DNA from: Hymenobacter qilianensis
GTDB taxonomy: Bacteria > Bacteroidota > Bacteroidia > Cytophagales > Hymenobacteraceae
Direction: 5' to 3'
NCBI RefSeq assembly: GCF_014489555.1
Contig: NZ_CP060784.1
Coordinates: 1,860,001-1,924,000, forward strand
Length of the DNA stretch: 64,000 nucleotides
In this document: positions 58,145-64,000 of the stretch, one piece after another
Position numbering within the stretch: position 1 is the stretch's first letter
How the letters are laid out: the number at the start of each line of letters is the position of its first letter
The notes under the pieces: model-generated
Database searches by the model: none
Told to the model about the DNA's origin: nothing
Seen by the model: the letters and a program-made list of their open reading frames with translations, nothing else
Translations under genes and position numbers: made by a program

Positions 58145-58387
58145 ATGACAGAAAAGGAGAAAAATCAACTCATCAAAGGGCTATTCCTGACAACAGGTAT
58201 CGTCCTTGGTGTCATGCTCAGTCAAGTAGAAGATGGAACAGATGGGATTCTTTTTGCAGTACTGAGTGCTGGGCTATTCTTCGCAGCATTTCTTGTCGCT
58301 GATAATACAGGAAAAAGTAAACTCCTTCTGTATTCTGCTGCAATTATAGTCTGGCTCATTATGTACAGGTTTCTTCAACTGCCATAA
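58145..58387 (+). CDS. Small inner-membrane protein between inverted repeats
   Basis: 80 residues from the ATG at 58145 (MTEKEKNQLIKGLFLTTGIV). Three hydrophobic helices: GLFLTTGIVLGVMLSQ, GILFAVLSAGLFFAAFLVAD and LLLYSAAIIVWLIMYRFLQL. It is A+T-richer than the pyr and pur genes on both sides, like the native small membrane proteins. Not recognised. It sits inside a 475-bp segment bounded by REP-like arms. Confidence 0.6.
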   Translation: MTEKEKNQLIKGLFLTTGIVLGVMLSQVEDGTDGILFAVLSAGLFFAAFLVADNTGKSKLLLYSAAIIVWLIMYRFLQLP

Positions 58388-58402
58388 CTGTTTCAGCCCA
58401 GT

Positions 58403-58471
58403 ATGTACGTCTACATTCTGACCAATCAAACCGTTTTGTATATCGGCAGATGTACTGATTACGGCATTTAA
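58403..58471 (+). pseudogene. GIY-YIG nuclease fragment (UPF0213/YhbQ-like N-terminus)
   Basis: Starting at an ATG the frame reads MYVYILTNQTVLYIGRCTDY, GI, stop. VYIL and LYIG with the intervening TNQTV are the GIY-YIG start of small YhbQ-like proteins (VYILTN..n.tLYiGvT.DL..R). Only 22 codons remain, so this is a relic. Confidence 0.75.
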
Positions 58472-58516
58472 TCCGACTTGAGAAGCAATTGATTTAGATA
58501 TTTGGGAAGGTTGATC

Positions 58517-58558
58517 CCAACGAAGCGGTAGAGATGCTTCGGCAAGCTCAGCATGACG
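58517..58558. repeat. REP-like arm, right
   Basis: CCAACGAAGCGGTAGAGATG then CTTCGGCAAGCTCAGCATGACG, complementary to 58083-58121 with a few mismatches. Confidence 0.85.
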
Positions 58559-58572
58559 TTTTGATAACTTCG

Positions 58573-59084
58573 ATGAATACACCTTCCTCCCCTAATACCC
58601 CAAGCCCCTAGTCGGCGTGATCATGGGCTCCAGCAGCGACTGGGACACCATGCAGCATGCCGTGCAGATTCTCGCGGACTTTGGCGTGGCCCACGAAGCG
58701 CGGGTGGTGTCGGCCCACCGCATGCCCGACGACTTATTTGCTTACGCTGAACAAGCCGGTCCGCGCGGCTTGCAGGCTATCATCGCCGGTGCGGGTGGTG
58801 CCGCCCACCTGCCGGGCATGATGGCCGCCAAAACCGCGCTGCCTGTGCTGGGGGTGCCGGTGGCCAGTCGCCATTTGCAGGGGGTGGACTCGTTGCACAG
58901 CATCGTGCAAATGCCCAAAGGGGTGCCCGTGGCCACGTTTGCAATTGGCGCTGCCGGGGCGGCTAATGCGGCGCTGTTCGCCGTCAGCCTGCTGGCCCTG
59001 CACGACGCGGCCCTGGCGGCCAAGCTGCAGGCGTTTCGCGCCGAACAAACCGAAGCCGCTCGCGCCATGACCCTGCCCATATGA
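58573..59084 (+). pseudogene. purE: N5-carboxyaminoimidazole ribonucleotide mutase, one-base frameshift at the start
   Basis: Converts N5-CAIR to CAIR in purine synthesis. Core motifs [100 protein letters not shown] match class I PurE. The ATG 58573 begins [12 protein letters not shown] and reaches the core only if the C run 58605-58608 gains one base; otherwise translation would start inside VIMGSS. Repaired length 170. Stop overlaps purK ATG (ATGA). The Ala-rich, proteobacterial-looking C-terminus ([20 protein letters not shown]) is unlike Bacteroidota PurE as I know it; transfer is inferred. Confidence 0.88.
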
Positions 59085-60330
59085 GCAACGACAGTCACGT
59101 AACCACCATGATTCCTGTTTTCCCAGGTAGTGTAGACGCCGCAGGCCAGCGGGCTACCCTGGGGGTGCTAGGGGCGGCCAACTGGGTCGGATGTTTGTGC
59201 ACGCCGCCCAGCGCCTGGGCTACTTCACCGCCGTGCTGGAGCCCGACGCGCAAAGCCCGGCCGGGCTCGTGAGTCACCACCACATCCAGACCGGCTACGA
59301 CGACCCGGCCGGGCTGGCTCAACTGGCCCACCTGTGCCAGGCCATTACCACCGAGTTTGAAAACGTGCCGGCCCAGGCCCTGCAAACGCTGGCGCAGACC
59401 CGGCCTGTGGCGCCTGGCGCGGCCGTGGTGGGCATTGCCCAAAACCGCATTGAGGAAAAAGCCCACTTCGCGGCCTGCGCTGCCGTGTCGGGGGTGACCT
59501 GTGCGCCCTATGCGGTGATTGAGACACCGGCCCAGCTGCAGGCCGTCCAGGATAACCGAGCGGATTTGCTGCCTGGCATCCTTAAAACCGCGCGCATGGG
59601 CTACGACGGCAAGGGCCAGGTTCGCGTCAAGACCGCCGAGGAACTGGCTGCTGCCTGGGCGGAGTTGGGCAGCGCCGCATGCGTGCTGGAAAAGATGCTG
59701 CCGCTAACCGCTGAGTGTTCGGTGCTGGTGGCGCGCGGCTGGGACGGGCAAGTCGTCAGTTTTGCCCCCCAGCGCAACGTACATGTCGACGGCATTTTGG
59801 CCGTGACCCACGCCTACAAAGGAAATTTGCCCCCCGCCCTGGCAACTAGTGCCCGAGATGCGGCCGTTTCCATCGCTCAGCATCTCAGTTATGTCGGGGT
59901 GCTGTGCGTCGAGTTTTTTGTGGTGAAAGACGGCAGCGCGCACGGCAGCTTGGTGGTCAACGAGATGGCCCCGCGCCCGCACAACAGCGGCCACTACACC
60001 CTGGACGCCTGTGACGCGTCGCAGTTTGACTTGCAGGTCCATGCCATGGCGGGCTTGCCCTTGCCACAGCCGCGCCAGCATTCCCCAGCCATCATGCTCA
60101 ACCTGCTGGGCGAGGTGTGGTTTGATGCCAACGGTCAACCGCAGGAGCCGGACTGGCACTCCGTACTGAGCTTGCCAGGAACCCACCTGCACCTGTACGG
60201 CAAGGTGCAGGCGCGCGCCGGCCGCAAGATGGGTCACCTGACCATCACCGGTCCGGATGTCGCCAGTGTCAAAGCCGTGGCGCGCCGCGCCGCTGGTTTG
60301 CTCCACTTGCCGGGGCAGGACGCCATCTAG
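59081..60330 (+). pseudogene. purK: N5-carboxyaminoimidazole ribonucleotide synthase, one-base frameshift
   Basis: 416 residues when repaired. ATP-grasp enzyme that carboxylates AIR with bicarbonate and ATP. After repair of the G run 59171-59174 it reads RATLGVLGGGQLGRMFVHAA, LGYFTAVLEPDAQSPAGLVS, ITTEFENVPAQALQTLA, KTARMGYDGKGQVRVKTAEE, ECSVLVARGWDGQVVSFAPQ, EMAPRPHNSGHYTLDACDAS. Start ATG 59081 overlaps the purE stop. The wording FVHAAQRLGYFTAVL...SPAG resembles beta-proteobacterial PurK from memory. Two C6 motif copies lie within it (59765, 59828), so the motif is present even in this likely foreign gene. Confidence 0.9.
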
Positions 60331-60673
60331 AGGCCATTTTCTGCTCTTGACCAGCCTCCCGCACTTTGTGCAACGGTAGGCGCCGCCAAGCTCGAAAAGA
60401 GGCCACAAGAATGAATCCCCAGCGGCTGTGCGCTAGTGGTTTACAACCGAGAAAGCCTCTCGCGTCGTGACTCCAGTTGCTTGTCCAAAAATGGGGTGAT
60501 TATTAATACTCTGAACTCTAGTATAAACTCGTTGGGCGCACTTATGAATGGCCGTTATTAAGTATTTATGCTTACTACAACAATCAGTCGCTTATCATAA
60601 TTCGCCTTCTAAGACAGTGAAAAGGCAAGAGGTGCTGAGTTAAATATGGTGTGACGCGTCCGCTTGAGATAGC
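60331..60673. other. 343-bp gap after purK with repeat copy B
   Basis: Contains CGCGTCGTGACTCCAGTTGC followed by TTGTCCAAAAATGGGG (60461-60496), the partner of the 54530 repeat, then A+T-rich sequence without genes. Nothing else recognised; there is no clear terminator for purK. Confidence 0.5.
60461..60496 (+). repeat. 36-nt degenerate repeat, copy B
   Basis: Same orientation as the copy at 54530-54565 with 28 of 36 identical positions. Possible relic of an IS end; no transposase trace is seen beside this copy. Confidence 0.55.
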
Positions 60674-61063
60674 TTAATAGTTGGAAAGCTCGGCCTGTAA
60701 ATCTCGCAGCAGTTCCTCGGACGAGACCACAAAGCCGGTCTTGTCGTTCATCGGAAAGGCATCAATCAAGTGGCCTATGTTTGCTGCTTCGGGCACCACC
60801 TGCTGCATGAAGTGTTCCAAGGCGAGTGGCTCGACCGTGTAGGGGCTCCATTCCCCAACTTTATTCAACTCGGCATAAGCGGCTGCCGGCCAGATGGCCA
60901 GCAGGTGTTTCCCCTCTACTTCGCTCATGGCGCAAGTCCCGTACTCGTCCACTAAAACGAAGACTATTTCGGTGTCGGCTACGTGTTTAATAAGATGCTG
61001 ATAGCGCTTGAATGCTGGTAGCTTAGAGACGGCTTCAATTTCTTTCGGATTGGGGTTGCGCAT
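60674..61063 (-). CDS. DUF2750 family protein
   Basis: 129 residues from the ATG at 61063 (MRNPNPKEIEAVSKLPAFKR); an in-frame ATG at 61147 would add 28 residues of poor character. The DUF2750 pattern is clear: YQHLIKHVADTEIVFVLVDE, YGTCAMSEVEGKHLLAIWPA, AAYAELNKVGEWSPYTVEPL, FPMNDKTGFVVSSEELLRDL. Cytoplasmic, role unknown (related to immunity-type proteins of the SUKH/SMI1 kind by general size and acidity, but not identified as such). Confidence 0.8.
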   Translation of the reverse strand: MRNPNPKEIEAVSKLPAFKRYQHLIKHVADTEIVFVLVDEYGTCAMSEVEGKHLLAIWPAAAYAELNKVGEWSPYTVEPLALEHFMQQVVPEAANIGHLIDAFPMNDKTGFVVSSEELLRDLQAELSNY

Positions 61064-61592
61064 ATAATAAGGATGGGCTCGATAAGGTTCTACTGGCAAG
61101 CTTACACGCTCGAATTTACAAGCTCTAGCGAAGCTGCCAATCAGCAACCGTGAAAGTAGATAAAACGCAGATAGAAGGCTGCGCAGTCACTCATATCCAT
61201 TCCTTAAAAAGTCGCTTGACATAAGAAGAGTTATACCCCCAGCCTCGGAATAGTGACGGTTTGACTCATACTCACCTGAACGATTCATCCGTAGTACTTT
61301 TGAAATATCAACCTCTTCCAATAAGGTTTCCTTATCTGTCAGCGCCACGTAACAACTCCTGCGTACGGTTGGCTGCCTGTTTTTGGCAGCGCCGGGTAAA
61401 GCTGCCTGATGTGAATTTTGTAACTCCAGCTTCTTCTGCTTTTAAGGTAAGCAGTGGCTAAACCTCAGCAGCTGAAGCACCTGATAAAAAGCCCCCCAGC
61501 ACCAAAATTCAGTGGTGCGGAAGCTACTCCAGCTTTGACTGATTAGCGCACGTATAGTAGCTTCCTGTTTCCAAAGCTCTGTACTTGTCCGT
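61064..61592. other. 529-bp gap, no gene recognised
   Basis: Holds a 66-codon frame at 61261-61461 without family signs, and one AAAAAGCCCCCCAG motif copy (61486-61499). Otherwise plain intergenic sequence; the promoter of the next gene must lie in its last 100 bp. Confidence 0.4.
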
Positions 61593-62722
61593 ATGCTTTC
61601 TGAACCCACCTACCTAGCGGCCCGCGTGGTGGCCCCGATGATTGAAGCTCACTTTATACGGCATCGGGCAGCGGCCAGCGCCCAGCAGGCGGTCAATCTG
61701 GGGCCGCCACCGTCGGCGCATCTGGTGGAAGTGATGATAGATGTAGCGTTTTGGGCTAGTCTGCGCCGGGAGGAGGGGCACCCACCCAAGATTTCGCTGG
61801 CTTTGCTGGAGCCCACGCAGGCAACCCAGGCCGTGGAGTTTACCAAGCGTCGCCTTATACCCTATAACCTGCTCAAACTAGCGCCTGCCGTAGAGCTGCC
61901 GGGCATTCACCTGGGGGTGTGGTACGATGAAGAGGGCCTCTATGTGTGGGGCACCGCCACAGGCACACCGCCGCTGTGCTTTGTACTGGAGGTAGTGGAG
62001 CCCGGCCTGCTGGTAGCCAAGCACCGCCGCGCCGATGGCTTCGGCAAGTTTGTGAACGTGGCCATCCTGCGCGGCGAGCAGCTCCAGCTGGTCGATATCG
62101 AAAACACGGCCGTAGATGACTGCCCCGCGCTACAGAAGTTTCTGCCCGAACCAGGGCTGCCCGATGCGGCCGGCGAGCTGGATACTGTGCTGGTGGAGCT
62201 GGCGGGCGTGATGCGCGCCCACGGCCGGGGCGGATTGGTGCTGGTGGTGCCCACCGAGTCGAACAAGTGGCAGGAGTCGATTGTGCATCCCATGACTTAC
62301 CCCGTGCTGCCCGTGTATACGGGCATTGCCGAAGTTCGGCAGCAGGAGCAAGCCAAGTGGGAGTGGCGGGAAGAGATTCAGCGGGCCATTGGCATCGTGG
62401 GGGCTTTACAGCCGTGGATGGGGCCACCATCATCACCCGCGACTATCATCTGCTGGCCTTTGGGGCGAAGGTAGCCCGCGCCAGATCCAGCACGCCCGTC
62501 GATAAAATGGTGCTCACGGAACCCGTCGTGGAAAGCGAGGCCAAGTACATGCATCCGGCCCAGAACGGCGGCACCCGCCACCTCGCCGCCGCGCAGTTTG
62601 TGTACGACCAACGCGACACTGTGGCCCTGGTAGCGTCGCAGGATGGCTTCTTTACAGTGTTTGCCTGGTCAACTTCCCTGGAAATGGTGCACGCCCACCG
62701 CATTGATGTGCTGCTGCTGTAG
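61593..62722 (+). pseudogene. DACNV-sensor + diadenylate-cyclase-like (DisA_N/DAC) protein, one-base frameshift
   Basis: 376 residues when repaired. The N-terminal ~200 residues (LAARVVAPMIEAHFIRHRAA, VEVMIDVAFWASLRREEGHP, KFVNVAILRGEQLQLVDIEN) match the DACNV-type region placed before DAC domains in Bacteroidota. The C-terminal part has the DAC signature: GGFTAVDGATIITRDYHLLA with the DGA motif, and NGGTRHLAAAQFVYDQRDTV with GTRH, then VALVASQDGFFTVFAW. These make cyclic di-AMP from two ATP in canonical enzymes. The break is in the G run 62399-62403 (motif TGGGGGGCTTT minus one G). No membrane segment. Cyclase activity is inferred from the motifs. Confidence 0.82.
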
Positions 62723-63024
62723 GGGGCTATTGATCTTAGAAAGCATTTTGCGATTTTATATTGGTGTCATGCAGAGCATGTGGCGCATCAAGCCAGGGAC
62801 GAAGCATATCGCGTGCTGATGAAGGATTACTAATCTTAGTAAACACGCGAGATGCTTCGCTGCCGCTCTGCATGACCGCCAAATTTCCATTATTGATTAC
62901 CAAACTGACTCTAACCTGTTTATAGGCAACCTATGCTTGTTTTTGCGTAAGGCTATGTAGCTGCCGTGCTTCTGCTTACAGCTTATGTGTAAACCAGCTT
63001 TTATACTTCTCAAAACAACGCCTA
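62723..63024. repeat. Intergenic stretch with a degenerate REP-like hairpin
   Basis: GGTGTCATGCAGAGCATGTG ... CGAAGCATATCGCG (62764 onward) pairs imperfectly with CGCGAGATGCTTCGCTGCCG...CTCTGCATGAC (ending 62875). Same family as 40155. The remainder of the gap holds the promoter of the next gene. Confidence 0.8.
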
Positions 63025-64000
63025 ATGAACAGACGACCACTTGTAGTTACGGCCATTCTTCTCGCTGGCCTTACCGCTGCCTGCAACCAATCGGGCCAGG
63101 AGCAGCGCGACCAGGCCCAGAACACCGAAACCTCTTCGATTGCCGACCAGATCAACCGCGCCCCGCTCGAAACCCGGGAGGCCAACGTGCCCGGGCAGCG
63201 CCCCACTTTCGCCGGACAAACCCGGGCCAAGGGCGTGAAATCGACTGCTGCCTTTGAGGTGACGGTGCTGGCGAAAGGTCTCAAAAACCCGTGGGCCGTG
63301 GAGCCGCTGCCCACCGGCGACCTGCTGATAACTGAGAAACCCGGCATGCTGCGCATTGTATCGGCCACGGGGAAAGTGGGAGAGCCCATCAAAGGGTTGC
63401 CCGAGATTTACGTCTCTGGGCAAGGCGGCCTGCTGGATGTTGCGCTGAGCCCAAATTTCAAAACTGACCAAACGATTTATTGGTCTTTTTCCGAGCCGCG
63501 CGGCGACAAAGGCAACGCCACCAGCGTAGCCAAAGGGGTGCTTTCCGCCGATCGCCGGAGCCTGAGCCAAGTAAAAGTGATATTTCGGGCGCTGCCCGCC
63601 TACGACGGCGACATGCACTACGGCTCCCGCTTAGCGTTTGGGCCGGATGGTATGCTGTACGTGAGTCTGGGTGAGCGCTCCGACAAGGAAATCCGGCCCC
63701 AGGCTCAGCAGATGAATAGCCACATGGGCAAAACCCTGCGCATCACTCCCGACGGCAAGCCCGCCCCGGATAACCCATTCATTAAACAGGCCGGTGCCTT
63801 GCCCGAAATCTGGACGGTGGGGCAGCGCAACGTACAGGCTACCGCGTTTGATGCGCAGGGGCAGCTTTGGTCCGTGGATATGGGGCCGCAGGGTGGCGAC
63901 GAGCTGAACCGTCTGGAGGGCGGCAAAAACTACGGCTGGCCCTTGGTAACGTTTGGCGAAGAGTACTCCGGCGAGCCCGTGCCCAACTCCGTCACCACCA
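63025..64000 (+). CDS. PQQ-dependent sugar dehydrogenase (YliI/Asd type), cut by the right edge
   Basis: Reads MNRRPLVVTAILLAGLTAAC, a lipobox (LTAAC), so a lipoprotein. The family of soluble PQQ glucose/aldose dehydrogenases follows: GLKNPWAVEPLPTGDLLITE, KPGMLRIVSATGKVGEPI, GQGGLLDVALSPNFKTDQTI, YWSFSEPRG, ALPAYDGDMHYGSRLAFGPD, GMLYVSLGERSD, MGKTLRITPDGKPAPDNPFI, WTVGQRNVQATAFDAQGQLW, GGDELNRLEGGKNYGWPLVT. NPWAVEPLP is close to the NPW.la.lPdG consensus, and YGWP is conserved. At least 325 residues are visible; the C-terminal blade is outside. Periplasmic oxidation of aldoses with PQQ is inferred. Confidence 0.93.
   Translation, partial: MNRRPLVVTAILLAGLTAACNQSGQEQRDQAQNTETSSIADQINRAPLETREANVPGQRPTFAGQTRAKGVKSTAAFEVTVLAKGLKNPWAVEPLPTGDLLITEKPGMLRIVSATGKVGEPIKGLPEIYVSGQGGLLDVALSPNFKTDQTIYWSFSEPRGDKGNATSVAKGVLSADRRSLSQVKVIFRALPAYDGDMHYGSRLAFGPDGMLYVSLGERSDKEIRPQAQQMNSHMGKTLRITPDGKPAPDNPFIKQAGALPEIWTVGQRNVQATAFDAQGQLWSVDMGPQGGDELNRLEGGKNYGWPLVTFGEEYSGEPVPNSVTT

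Noticed and set aside
61261..61461. 66-codon frame
   Set aside because: No signal peptide, no hydrophobic pattern, no ribosome-binding or promoter support; likely chance.

Overview
The window reads as chromosomal DNA of a Bacteroidota bacterium of the Cytophagales, most likely Hymenobacter or a close relative (inference). The grounds are a G+C-rich genome with a Bacteroidota gene set: a bacillithiol-type YtxJ protein, a fatty-acid/sphingolipid 2-hydroxylase, a single-chain E1 alpha/beta dehydrogenase, many small lipoproteins, TAnnTTTG-like promoter elements and almost no Shine-Dalgarno sequences. Most of the window is housekeeping. The left third holds a 2-hydroxylase (cut by the window edge), tRNA-Asn(GTT), a 3-hydroxyacyl-CoA dehydrogenase, pheS, three related secreted proteins, an M16 peptidase, a GT39-type glycosyltransferase, the E1 dehydrogenase, ytxJ, an OsmC protein, lipA and gcvP. 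The middle holds a lysine/saccharopine-type dehydrogenase, DUF1206 and CsbD proteins, three tandem related secreted proteins, an SRP RNA candidate, sucA, sucB, a truncated-globin-like protein, a DMT exporter, an M1 aminopeptidase and lpdA. lipA, gcvP, the E1 gene, sucA, sucB and lpdA all belong to lipoate-dependent 2-oxoacid and glycine metabolism, although they are scattered.

Three accessory zones stand out. (1) 41.8-44.5 kb is a sharply A+T-rich four-gene minus-strand operon: a small membrane protein, a protein of the ABC-three-component type, a middle-component-6-like protein and a DUF2326 SMC-like ATPase. I read it as an ABC-3C-like conflict or defence system with an unusual membrane-anchored first gene. 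(2) 54.5-60.5 kb carries a decayed IS3-family transposase, pyrB, pyrC, a small cassette between inverted repeats, and purE-purK. The purE-purK pair looks foreign, and the two ends of the zone share a 36-nt degenerate repeat. (3) 61.6-62.7 kb encodes a diadenylate-cyclase-like protein with a DACNV-type sensor region.

Two signals run through the whole window. First, a run of A/T followed by GCCCCCC and usually AG occurs about 45 times on both strands. It appears inside genes in several reading frames, and as inverted pairs that form most of the rho-independent terminators, a layout like that of DNA-uptake sequences in Neisseria and Pasteurellaceae. Second, 13 otherwise well conserved genes carry 15 single-base frameshifts, every one a missing base in a G or C run of four to seven and most of them inside that motif. 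I take these as sequencing or assembly deletions rather than true gene decay, and I annotate each such gene over its full repaired span.

Intergenic repeats include several large REP-like or MITE-like hairpins (21.5, 40.2, 53.0, 58.1/58.5 and 62.8 kb). No CRISPR array, rRNA, phage or replication origin was seen.
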